Source of the DNA: JBKHHU01 sp046539045
GTDB taxonomy: Bacteria; Planctomycetota; Phycisphaerae; SM23-33
Direction of reading: 5' to 3'
Length of the DNA stretch: 14,034 nt
NCBI GenBank assembly: GCA_046539045.1
Contig: JBKHHU010000079.1
Coordinates: forward strand, 1-14,034
Shown here: in pieces, positions 7,287 to 13,988 of the stretch
Position numbering within the stretch: the first letter of the stretch is position 1
Layout of the letters: each line of letters begins with the position of its first letter
The notes under the pieces: model-generated
The model's input: only the letters and a program-made list of their open reading frames with translations
Database searches by the model: none
Told to the model about the DNA's origin: nothing
Translations under genes and position numbers: made by a program

Positions 7287-10115
7287 CTATTCCTCTTCCT
7301 CTGTACTGGCCGCGATCAATTCCCGTACCTTCTTCATCAGTTCAGTTAACTCTTGGCTACTGCCATAGTTGGATGCAAGATTAAAATTGGCTCGGGCCGA
7401 GACATAATCCCGCCTTTCCATGTCGCTCTTGCCGCGTGCCAGATATTCCATAAACCAGGACTTGCTGATCTTCTCCTTGATTTCCGGCACATCGGCGCCC
7501 TGCACGACCTCCTGGGCCTTTTTGTAATTGGCCCGGGCGTCGGCAAACTGATCGTTCTGCAGGGCCTTGTCTCCGGCGGCCATGTACTCCTCGTACTTCT
7601 TTTTGGTGCGGAGTTGGCTGACCTTGGAGTCGATAATGTTGGCCTTGGTTTTGTCAATTTCCTTGGCATTTTCATAGGCGCGGATGGCTTCGGCGAACTT
7701 GCCTTCGCGTGCCAGTTGCTCTGCCTCGGCATGTTTGATGCGGAAATTGCAGGCCTGGACCTTCGGCTGAATCTGCGGTGCGTTTTCGGGCTTGAGTCGC
7801 ATCGCCTGAATGTAGTCCTGCAGTGCCTCCTGGTACTTGCCTGCGCGGAAGGCGGCGTTGGCCGCCGCGAAGACCTCGTCGTATTCGGCACTCTGTTCAA
7901 GCTCGGTGAGCAGTGATTTGGCCTCGGGCATTTCCACGAAGCTCAGCGACCGCTGCAGCGTCCGTTTGGCTTCCGCGATGCGGTCGGCCTGGATCAGCGC
8001 CTTGGCCCGAGCCAGTGCCAGCAATGCCTTCAATTCGGTCATCCGCGTCACGTTGGAGTCCGACGGATCGATCTCCTCAAGCTTGCGGCGTGCTTCCAGT
8101 TCCTGTGCCAGCTCGCCGGCCTCCACCGCGTTGGTCACTGCAGCACGAGCCTGCAGAAGGGCCCGTTGCTGCCCGATCGTCTGCAACTGCTGCTCAATGC
8201 TCGCCAGCCGCTGCGACACGGTATCGCTGCCGAGAAGCTTCGCGGCTTCCTCGCCTTCCAGCAGAGTCTTTGCTCGCTGGAACTTGGTGACCGCCTGCTG
8301 GAATTCCTCCTCAGCCAGTTGGCTCGTCGCCTGAGCGATCAACGTGTCCACTTGCTTCTGTAGCCGCTCGCGATTGATCCGCACGACCAACTCGTCTTTC
8401 TGTTTTTCCTGCCACGGCCGGAGGTTCAGGTCGCGGTCGATGATCTCGCGCTGGATGAATCCCATCGCATCGTCGAAGGAGTTGCTCTGCATGGCACCTC
8501 TGGCATCGAGCAATGCGATTACGAAGAACTTCGACTGCCGCCGGAAGTCTTCGCTTATCCGCAGGTAATCTCGGGGTCTTTCATCCAGCCACTGCGACAA
8601 CGTCGGCCAGTTGCTCTCCACGCGATCGATGGCATTCTGGGCTTTCTCGTCGGCCCGGGCGGACTCGGTAAACAGGTTCTCCGCTTCGGAAAGGCTCGTG
8701 GCGTTGTGAGCCTCCAGCGTCAACTGGTATGCTTTGGCCAGCGGAGCCCAGACCGACGCCTTCGCGCCAACCGCCGTTGACGGCCATTTGCGGGCGACCG
8801 CTTCCAGCTTATCGCTGGCTGTCTCGAACGTATCGGCACTCGGCGAACCCTGTTCGACGTTTCTGAGCCCTTTCTGCAGCGGCTTAACCGCCTCCCGATA
8901 GGCGTTCCGGGCGGCTTGCTGAATGGCCTCCTGCTCCTGACTGTTCTGGATAACCATGTACACCCCGCCGATCAGCAGCACGAGGAAGACCGAAACCGCC
9001 ATTGCGATCAGCAACTTCAGGCCGCCCTTCTTCTTGGGCAGTTCTGCCGTTGGGGTGGAATCCGCCGGGGGAATGTAATCTTCGTCGTGCTGGTCGGCAT
9101 AGTCGCCCGCGCCGGCTGCGGCGCCGGCAGCACCGGCTCGGCGACCGCCGGGACGCCTGCCTGCCCGCCTGCCTCGCACCGCCACTTCCGCTTCGTCCGG
9201 ACCGGCAGCGCCGCCCTTGGCCTTGCGGCTGAAGCTCTGCTTGATGGTTCTCCCCAGCACTTCCATGTTCTCGAAACGGTCGTCGGGATCCTTCTCGATC
9301 ATCCTCGCGACGATATCGCTCAGCGGTTTGGGAACCGAGGGATTCAGTTCGTGCAATGGGGGGGCAACAACCTTTTCATTGCCGTGCCATTTCATCCATC
9401 GCAGGGCCTCGCTGTGACGGTCGCGCACGATGTCGCTGAAGACCTCGTTGAACTTCGGCCGGCCAAGCAGCAGTTCGTACATCATGAAGCCCAGCGAGTA
9501 CTGATCCGCCCTGGCGTCGACGTCTTTGCCGCCCTCGAACAGCTCCGGGGCCATGTATTTGGTGGTTCCAAGGACCATCGACGTCTGGCCGGAGGAAGAA
9601 GCAGCCACCCCGAAATCCATGATCTTCGGACGTAGCCCCTCGGCGATGATGATGTTGCTGGGTTTCAGATCGCGGTGAATGATTCCCGCGGCATGGACGT
9701 CATAGAGAGCAGCGGCCAATCGCCAGAGAATCTGCAGCACGGCTTTCTGGTCGGTCGGGCCTTCGGAGTCGCGAATGACCATTTCCAGCGTCGGCCCTTC
9801 GACATACTCCATCACCAGGAACAGCCCCTTCTCGTCTTCCACGACATCGTGAACGGTCACGATAACCGGCTGTTCCGCGCAGAGCCTGGCGAGGATCTGG
9901 GCTTCCTTGCGAAAACGATCCATGAACTTCGGATCCTCTGCAAGGTGGCTGGATATCTGTTTGATCGCTACCGGCCGGTCGAGAATCGAGTCGTGGCATT
10001 TGTAGACGATCGCCTGTCCCCCGATCGCAAGGCGCTCCTTGACTTCGTATTTCCCGATTCGCGTCCCGGCTGGAAGTCCCACGCCGTCAGTCTTTCCGGT
10101 TTCTGATTTCGCCAT
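7287..10115 (-). CDS. membrane Hanks-type Ser/Thr protein kinase with TPR-like C-terminal region
   Basis: This 942-residue protein has kinase residues about 23-290: glycine-loop region LAIGGQAIVYKC, VAIK with Lys52, alpha-C Glu71, catalytic HRDLKPSN (Asp149, Lys151, Asn154), DFG at 167-169 and APE at 189-191. All core catalytic residues are present, so it should be active. Only one glycine of the usual GxGxxG loop is kept (A-I-G-G-Q-A). A Gly/Ala/Arg-rich linker (about 298-345) precedes one membrane helix (366-388). The final 550 residues are helical, with TPR-like repeats near 747-773, 795-820, 843-870 and 889-915, and an acidic tail. With a cytoplasmic kinase the repeats would face the periplasm, perhaps as a sensor (inference). 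GGGAAG six bases before the ATG supports the start. It sits between the pseudopilin genes, and the FHA-ATPase of the same operon is an obvious candidate reader of its phosphorylation. Confidence 0.93.
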   Translation of the reverse strand: MAKSETGKTDGVGLPAGTRIGKYEVKERLAIGGQAIVYKCHDSILDRPVAIKQISSHLAEDPKFMDRFRKEAQILARLCAEQPVIVTVHDVVEDEKGLFLVMEYVEGPTLEMVIRDSEGPTDQKAVLQILWRLAAALYDVHAAGIIHRDLKPSNIIIAEGLRPKIMDFGVAASSSGQTSMVLGTTKYMAPELFEGGKDVDARADQYSLGFMMYELLLGRPKFNEVFSDIVRDRHSEALRWMKWHGNEKVVAPPLHELNPSVPKPLSDIVARMIEKDPDDRFENMEVLGRTIKQSFSRKAKGGAAGPDEAEVAVRGRRAGRRPGGRRAGAAGAAAGAGDYADQHDEDYIPPADSTPTAELPKKKGGLKLLIAMAVSVFLVLLIGGVYMVIQNSQEQEAIQQAARNAYREAVKPLQKGLRNVEQGSPSADTFETASDKLEAVARKWPSTAVGAKASVWAPLAKAYQLTLEAHNATSLSEAENLFTESARADEKAQNAIDRVESNWPTLSQWLDERPRDYLRISEDFRRQSKFFVIALLDARGAMQSNSFDDAMGFIQREIIDRDLNLRPWQEKQKDELVVRINRERLQKQVDTLIAQATSQLAEEEFQQAVTKFQRAKTLLEGEEAAKLLGSDTVSQRLASIEQQLQTIGQQRALLQARAAVTNAVEAGELAQELEARRKLEEIDPSDSNVTRMTELKALLALARAKALIQADRIAEAKRTLQRSLSFVEMPEAKSLLTELEQSAEYDEVFAAANAAFRAGKYQEALQDYIQAMRLKPENAPQIQPKVQACNFRIKHAEAEQLAREGKFAEAIRAYENAKEIDKTKANIIDSKVSQLRTKKKYEEYMAAGDKALQNDQFADARANYKKAQEVVQGADVPEIKEKISKSWFMEYLARGKSDMERRDYVSARANFNLASNYGSSQELTELMKKVRELIAASTEEEE

Positions 10116-10269
10116 CTACGCTTCCCTGCGACGCCTGTCGACGCCAATAAAGACAATCTGGTACAAATTCCCGGCGAATCCGCCGCATGCATCGGCCTAA
10201 GCCGATCTGCACGAATTTTCGTAGGTTTCATTATCGCGTTCGACGCGGTTCAGCTCAAGCTTTCCTCGG
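10116..10269 (-). other. 154-bp intergenic leader before the kinase gene with two hairpins
   Basis: This is the largest gap inside the operon, as the other gaps are mostly under 30 bp. It holds two adjacent short inverted repeats: CGGCG-aatc-CGCCG at 10172-10185 and ATCGGC-ctaa-GCCGAT at 10191-10206. Neither is followed by a T-run on the minus strand, so they do not look like standard terminators. They could be RNA processing or regulatory structures in a leader of the kinase gene. No convincing -35/-10 pair was found, but an internal promoter for the kinase and the downstream genes would most plausibly sit here. Confidence 0.4.
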
Positions 10270-11190
10270 TCAGTTGGGGGGGAAGGTCTCGATATCCACG
10301 TAATCCTGAACGCCTTCATTCGTCAACGTGTACATGGCCCGGATGGTCATCCCGTGTTCGCCCTCGGCGAAAGCAAGATCCACACCGCCCGGAAGCGACG
10401 AAAATAACGCTCCGGCATACGGCACGGCCAGGTAGTACACGTGCTCGACCGCGACGGACACATCCTCGGCTTCTCCGTAGCTCACTCCGTCGACCGGTGG
10501 GGACAGTTCCACCGTGGTGTACTCCTCGGCGTAGCGGTATTTCCTGCCGAGCTTATCGTCGATCCAGTCGGTCGGCCCCCAGTCATATTCGTTGTAAAGA
10601 TCGCTTATGCCGGTAGATAAAGCTGTTACATCGCCGGGTGCGTAATATTCGCTCCCGCAGGAAACCGGCATGACCGTCCAGACCGCCGCCTGCCGAATCC
10701 GCCAGACCTTCCCGGAGGCGTTCGGCGGGAGGACGACGTTATGCGGCTCGTCCATGCTCAGCCCGCGAGGGATCTGGACGATCGCAGCGCGTGCGGCATT
10801 GAACGCAGCGTAATGCACAACCACGTTGCCCACCATCAGGAATGCCGATTGGGCCATGAACAACGCCATCATCAACATGATCGGCAGGACCATGGCCACC
10901 TCAAGCATGACTCCGCCCTCTTCCCCCCCCGGCCGGGTCCGCACCTGCCGGGTCATCTGCCAGAGAGCCGCCCCCAACCAAGCGATTCCCAGTGCGCACA
11001 CAGCGAAAATCGCCGCACAGAACAGGAACAACCAATGGGTCAGAGCAGGAATCAGCCACTGTCGATGGTCGCTGAATGCGACGCCGAGGAGAACCACAAG
11101 TACAAGGGCAGGAACCGTCACAGCAATCAGCCGCCGCGCGTGGGACCTCTTCGACCGGTCCGAACCGCGTGTTGTGCTGTGACTGGCCAT
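10270..11190 (-). CDS. TadE-like pseudopilin with two extra N-terminal membrane helices
   Basis: This 306-residue protein has two strong hydrophobic helices at about residues 21-40 and 50-79, followed by a basic stretch (RQVRTRPGGEEGG). A third helix, VMLEVAMVLPIMLMMALFMA, starts at residue 94. The third segment has the TadE layout: a Gly before the helix (G92), Glu97 at +5, then hydrophobic residues. It continues into a TadE-like AAFNAARAAIVQIPRG. The last ~165 residues are probably periplasmic and hold aromatic and acidic patches. If peptidase cleavage occurs after G92, the first two helices would be released as a separate membrane piece. Ordinary TadE proteins have only a short leader, so this is either a fusion or an extended relative. 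The ATG starts three bases after the cpaA stop. Confidence 0.78.
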   Translation of the reverse strand: MASHSTTRGSDRSKRSHARRLIAVTVPALVLVVLLGVAFSDHRQWLIPALTHWLFLFCAAIFAVCALGIAWLGAALWQMTRQVRTRPGGEEGGVMLEVAMVLPIMLMMALFMAQSAFLMVGNVVVHYAAFNAARAAIVQIPRGLSMDEPHNVVLPPNASGKVWRIRQAAVWTVMPVSCGSEYYAPGDVTALSTGISDLYNEYDWGPTDWIDDKLGRKYRYAEEYTTVELSPPVDGVSYGEAEDVSVAVEHVYYLAVPYAGALFSSLPGGVDLAFAEGEHGMTIRAMYTLTNEGVQDYVDIETFPPN

Positions 11191-11193
11191 AGT

Positions 11194-11790
11194 CTACATC
11201 CTGAACAAGTCGCCGGCGAAAGAATGAAACCAGAATTTTCCCAACAAGGCAATCAGCGAACCGACGGCGAACGCAAAACCGATGGCGACCTTCGGGCTGT
11301 CTTTCGAGGCCGGGTCCACCGTATGTTTCGGCGAAACTGCCATCATCAGAAACCGCCAGATCCGGACAAATGTCCGAATCAGGATCCGGCGACGGATCAT
11401 CATCGCGATGCCGATGATCGCCGCAACGCCCAAGCCATAGAACAGCGCCACCAAGGCAAACTTCCACCCGGCCAGCGCACCGATGACGCCCATCAGCTTG
11501 GCGTCCCCACCGCCAATACCACCCATCTGCAGGACCACAAACAACGGGATGAACCCCACCAGCAGGCCCAGCAAGGCATCCACCAGACCCATCGTCTCCT
11601 GATCACCGGACAGCCCGCCGACCACCGTGTGGCCAATCAGACCGATCAATGCACCAGAATAGGTCAACCAGTTCGGAATCTTCCCGGTTGACAGGTCCGT
11701 GACGCTGGCAATAACAAGAATAACCAACAGCACGGGAATCGCCCACCAGTGTGCGGGCGATCCCAGCGCCGTCAGATCTACTGCAACCAC
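11194..11790 (-). CDS. cpaA: CpaA/TadV-type prepilin peptidase (A24 family)
   Basis: This 198-residue polytopic membrane aspartyl protease would remove the leader from the Flp prepilins and the TadE/TadG pseudopilins. The two catalytic aspartates are visible: Asp32 in ASVTDLSTGKIPNW and Asp96 in GGIGGGDAKLMG, the GxGD motif of the family. There are about five to six hydrophobic segments. The N-terminal methylase domain of full PilD is absent, as is normal for TadV/CpaA. A charged loop (about 148-168) precedes the last helix. The start is GTG, because the frame has no nearer ATG, and it lies 15 bp after the flp stop. Its position right behind the two prepilin genes fits its substrates. Confidence 0.92.
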   Translation of the reverse strand: MVAVDLTALGSPAHWWAIPVLLVILVIASVTDLSTGKIPNWLTYSGALIGLIGHTVVGGLSGDQETMGLVDALLGLLVGFIPLFVVLQMGGIGGGDAKLMGVIGALAGWKFALVALFYGLGVAAIIGIAMMIRRRILIRTFVRIWRFLMMAVSPKHTVDPASKDSPKVAIGFAFAVGSLIALLGKFWFHSFAGDLFRM

Positions 11791-11805
11791 AATGCTTCAG
11801 CCTGA

Positions 11806-12021
11806 TCAGAACTGGTCGGGGTCGGTCTGCTCGTGAGCCTTGGCCCCGGTCCAGAGATCCTTCGCCCAGACCGTAATGTCCTTGCCGAACCACAGGACCA
11901 GAGCCAGGAACGGCAGTGCGATAGCTGCCAGGATCAGGATGTACTCGATCATGTCGGCGCCCTGCTCATCCTCGTGCAGCGACTTCAGCGTCTTCTTCGT
12001 TTTTTCTACAATTGCCACCAT
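11806..12021 (-). CDS. flp: Flp-type major prepilin
   Basis: From the ATG at 12021 this is 71 residues: leader MVAIVEKTKKTLKSLHEDEQ, then G|ADMIEYILILAAIALPFL. This is the exact Flp motif: cleavage after Gly, Glu at +5 and Tyr at +6, then a hydrophobic helix. The mature subunit would be about 50 residues, a normal Flp size, ending in a charged tail. A longer frame opens at 12063, but AAGGTG seven bases before the ATG at 12021 and the normal leader length favour the inner start. It probably encodes the main pilus subunit. It lies directly ahead of the prepilin peptidase gene and behind a second prepilin gene with the same leader motif. Confidence 0.88.
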   Translation of the reverse strand: MVAIVEKTKKTLKSLHEDEQGADMIEYILILAAIALPFLALVLWFGKDITVWAKDLWTGAKAHEQTDPDQF

Positions 12022-12082
12022 TTCATTCACCTTCAGGCCAGAATCCGGGAGTTCCTCCTGCATGGCCGACCGTGCTGGCCCA

Positions 12083-12265
12083 TCACGGCATCGGCAGAGT
12101 CTGCAGAAAAGTTAATAGTCGGTAGTGCGCCATCAAGGCGTCCAGAAGAGTTAGCACCACGAATACCATCGGGATCCCGAATGTCGCCAGGACAAGAACC
12201 CATTCGATCGAGGCCGCCCCCGACTCATCCTCATGCAGCGACCGAATGCTCGTCCATAGGCTCAT
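12083..12265 (-). CDS. second Flp-like prepilin with E-W processing motif
   Basis: From the ATG at 12265, which overlaps the cpaF stop as ATGA, this is 60 residues: leader MSLWTSIRSLHEDES, then G|AASIEWVLVLATFGIPMVFV. It has Glu at +5 but Trp at +6 instead of the usual Tyr. The leader shares SLHEDE with the neighbouring flp product, and the DNA for that block is nearly identical (11965-11983 and 12224-12242, 18 of 19 bases), consistent with an ancient tandem duplication. The mature chain would be only about 44 residues. A longer in-frame start at 12373 lies inside cpaF and is unlikely. It may be a minor pilin or an initiator (inference). Confidence 0.82.
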   Translation of the reverse strand: MSLWTSIRSLHEDESGAASIEWVLVLATFGIPMVFVVLTLLDALMAHYRLLTFLQTLPMP

Positions 12266-13389
12266 TCGCTGTCCTCTTCCGACTCCTCGAAAATCTTCTT
12301 CACCAAGTTCCATTCGTTCGTCAGAGCCCGAATCTTGGGCTGATGACGATAGATCGACTTTTTCCCGCACCATTCCAGCCCGCCGGCACTGACTTCCTGC
12401 CCGGGCTTTAACTGGTAGGAGAACATATCCTGAACGCGATACTGCCCGCTGTCGGCCAGCGGCAGGACCTCCGAAACCTGCGTCACGCCACGGCGACCGT
12501 CGCTGAACCGTGTCATCTGGATCACAACATCAATGGCCGATGCAACCTGTGAACGAAGAGCGTGCAGCGGGAGTTCCACTTTACTCATCATCGCCAGCGT
12601 CTCCAGCCGGCTCAGCGCGTCCAGTGAACTGTTCGCATGCAACGTCGACATGCTTCCCGCATGCCCGGAAGTCATCGCCTGGATGATCTCCAATGCCTCT
12701 CCACCACGACATTCACCGATGATGATCCGGTCCGGACGCAGTCGCAACGAACTGCGGAACAACTCGCGGATCGTCACCTCGCCACGACCCCAGCGATCCG
12801 GCGGCCGGGATTCCAGCGAAAGCACATGATCCTGCTGCGGCTCCAACTCCGCGGAATCCTCGATCATCACGATGCGCTGGTGATTCGGGATAAACCCGCT
12901 CAATACATTAAGTAAACACGTTTTTCCACTCGAAGTTCCGCCTGAAACCAGCACGTTCTTCTCAGCCATGACGCAGGTGCGGACATACTCCAGGACTTCC
13001 TCGGTCCAACTGCCAAGTTCCAGCAGGTGCTCCGCCGAAAACATCACCTTGGCAAACTTGCGGATGGTCATGGCCGTGCCGCGCCGACTAAGCGGCGCGA
13101 GGATGACATGCACCCGGCTGCCGTCGGGCAGGCGCGAGTCGACCAGCGGGTGCTCCTGCGTCAGGCGCTTGCCCGTATACTGCAGGACGTTATTCACCGC
13201 CGCCATAAGGGCTTCATCGTCTTCAAAACTGGCGTCGGTTTTCGTAACCTGCCCGTTTTTCTCGACATAGATCTCATCGGGCCGGTTGATCATGATCTCC
13301 GAGACGCTCGGATCGCGTAGAAATGGCACGACCGGCGCCAGGAAGTGGTCGATCGTTTTCTCGTACAGGTTGACCTTCTCGGTTGGCAT
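12262..13389 (-). CDS. cpaF: CpaF-type pilus ATPase lacking FHA and N-terminal domains
   Basis: This 375-residue secretion ATPase heads the operon. It begins almost directly at the N-terminal subdomain (FLAPVVPFLRDPSVSEIMIN, residues 17-36), so it is shorter than typical CpaF and lacks the long leader seen in the FHA fusion gene of this locus. Catalytic elements are intact: Walker A GGTSSGKT 150-157 with Lys156, IEDSAELEPQQ near 176, DRIIIGECRGGEA 220-232 and the His box GHAGSMSTLHAN 242-253. After the core it has a ~60-residue charged tail. It would use ATP to drive pilin assembly or retraction, and the presence of two CpaF paralogues suggests a division of labour. ATG at 13389 has AGGTGG just upstream. 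Its stop overlaps the next start (ATGA). Confidence 0.92.
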   Translation of the reverse strand: MPTEKVNLYEKTIDHFLAPVVPFLRDPSVSEIMINRPDEIYVEKNGQVTKTDASFEDDEALMAAVNNVLQYTGKRLTQEHPLVDSRLPDGSRVHVILAPLSRRGTAMTIRKFAKVMFSAEHLLELGSWTEEVLEYVRTCVMAEKNVLVSGGTSSGKTCLLNVLSGFIPNHQRIVMIEDSAELEPQQDHVLSLESRPPDRWGRGEVTIRELFRSSLRLRPDRIIIGECRGGEALEIIQAMTSGHAGSMSTLHANSSLDALSRLETLAMMSKVELPLHALRSQVASAIDVVIQMTRFSDGRRGVTQVSEVLPLADSGQYRVQDMFSYQLKPGQEVSAGGLEWCGKKSIYRHQPKIRALTNEWNLVKKIFEESEEDSE

Positions 13390-13445
13390 CTACCACCTGT
13401 CATAAACTGCAACAAATACGCAGCCGCACGGAGTCGGCCAATGGT

Positions 13446-13475
13446 ATTCTACCACCAATACCTCTTTTACGTCGG
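13446..13475 (-). promoter_or_regulatory. possible promoter of the tad operon
   Basis: On the minus strand a TAGAAT (-10 like, 13446-13451) lies 18 bp from CCGACG (13470-13475), a weak -35. This would start transcription about 50 bp before the cpaF ATG. A second weak pair is TTGGCC with TATTTG, 17 bp apart and nearer the start codon. Neither is strong; the main support is that the first gene of the operon begins just downstream. Confidence 0.25.
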
Positions 13476-13583
13476 CACGATCCGCCTCTGTCTGCCAGGA
13501 ATTTCATCCAAGCGGGTTTGGGACCGGACCGATGCAGGGTACACTAATTGAATACAGATTTCGAAAGTTTGTTCCGCTGAAAC

Positions 13584-13612
13584 TTGAAGCCGCCGCGATA
13601 ATGGCCTAGAAT
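13584..13612 (+). promoter_or_regulatory. promoter of tRNA-Ser
   Basis: TTGAAG at 13584-13589 and TAGAAT at 13607-13612 are separated by exactly 17 bp, close to a sigma-70-type consensus. The -10 box ends 12 bp before the mature 5' end of the tRNA, leaving a very short leader. The tad operon is transcribed in the opposite direction from the same 235-bp intergenic region. Confidence 0.65.
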
Positions 13613-13624
13613 CTGCGACCCCAA

Positions 13625-13713
13625 GGAGAGGTGCCAGAGTGGCCGATCGGGACGGTTTCGAAAACCGTTGAGCTCTTAACGGAGCTCCGTGGGTTCGAAT
13701 CCCACCCTCTCCG
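13625..13713 (+). tRNA. tRNA-Ser (anticodon CGA)
   Basis: The acceptor stem GGAGAGG (13625-13631) pairs with CCTCTCC (13706-13712), with G13713 as discriminator. The anticodon stem ACGGT/ACCGT (13652-13656 and 13664-13668) encloses the loop TTCGAAA, giving anticodon CGA at 13659-13661. A long variable arm (TTGAGCTCTTAACGGAGCTC region) marks a class II tRNA. The T-arm is GTGGG-TTCGAAT-CCCAC at 13689-13705. The 89-nt length suits tRNA-Ser. The 3' CCA is not encoded. It would decode UCG serine codons. Confidence 0.95.
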
Positions 13714-13727
13714 GTTAGATCTGAAGG

Positions 13728-13754
13728 ACCCGGGCACTTGTTGTCCGGGTTTTT
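13728..13754 (+). terminator. terminator after tRNA-Ser
   Basis: The stem ACCCGG (13728-13733) pairs with CCGGGT (13745-13750), with an 11-nt loop, and is followed by five T residues (13750-13754). It lies 15 bp after the tRNA and fits a rho-independent terminator, though the stem is short. Confidence 0.6.
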
Positions 13755-13773
13755 CATTGCGCCTGGGTCTGCC

Positions 13774-13790
13774 GTGGGATTCGAACACAC
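13774..13790 (-). repeat. inverted copy of the tRNA-Ser T-arm
   Basis: GTGGGATTCGAACACAC matches the reverse complement of the T-arm of the tRNA-Ser (13689-13705) at 16 of 17 bases. It is not part of a recognisable tRNA on either strand. Together with the direct copy of the tRNA 3' end at 13869 it suggests tRNA-derived debris downstream of the gene. Confidence 0.55.
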
Positions 13791-13868
13791 TGCGGATTCG
13801 CCGACAGGCGAAGACGCCCCGGGGGTGCGACGCCGACCAAAGGGAGGCGCCGCGAAGCAGCAACCAAG

Positions 13869-13886
13869 CGAATCCCGCCCTCTCCG
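13869..13886 (+). repeat. direct copy of the tRNA-Ser 3' end (att-like)
   Basis: CGAATCCCGCCCTCTCCG matches the tRNA 3' end at 13696-13713 at 17 of 18 bases, 173 bp downstream in the same orientation. The sequence just before it does not form a T-arm or tRNA body, so it is not a second tRNA. Such 3'-end copies are typical of integrative-element attachment sites. No integrase is in the window, and only about 155 bp lie between the copies. Confidence 0.5.
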
Positions 13887-13898
13887 TTGGTTTCGGAG

Positions 13899-13945
13899 TG
13901 CCCCTCGTAAGTGTCGCTTCCGGCGATTCTTGCGAGGGGCATTTT
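13899..13945 (+). terminator. strong rho-independent terminator
   Basis: TGCCCCTCG (13899-13907) pairs perfectly with CGAGGGGCA (13933-13941), and inner pairing (AAG..TCGC with GCGA..CTT) extends the hairpin. TTTT follows. Its upstream partner is unclear because the tRNA already has a terminator; it may act bidirectionally or belong to a gene that is now lost. Confidence 0.65.
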
Positions 13946-13988
13946 CATTGGCACAGTCGTCTGTGCCAACAGTAAGGCACCGCCGGCG

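Noticed and set aside
12022..12063. Longer start for flp at 12063
   Set aside because: It would place the AGGAGG-like sequence inside the coding region and make an over-long leader; the ATG at 12021 has AAGGTG at proper spacing and a normal Flp leader.
13780..13890. A possible second tRNA gene downstream of tRNA-Ser
   Set aside because: Only the 3' acceptor-like strand and an inverted T-arm copy are present; no D-arm, anticodon arm or pairing 5' acceptor strand can be found.
13467..13969. Minus-strand frames reading GEGGIRTHG and GEGGIRLVA
   Set aside because: These are translations of the complement of the tRNA-Ser and its copied 3' end, a well-known source of spurious protein predictions.
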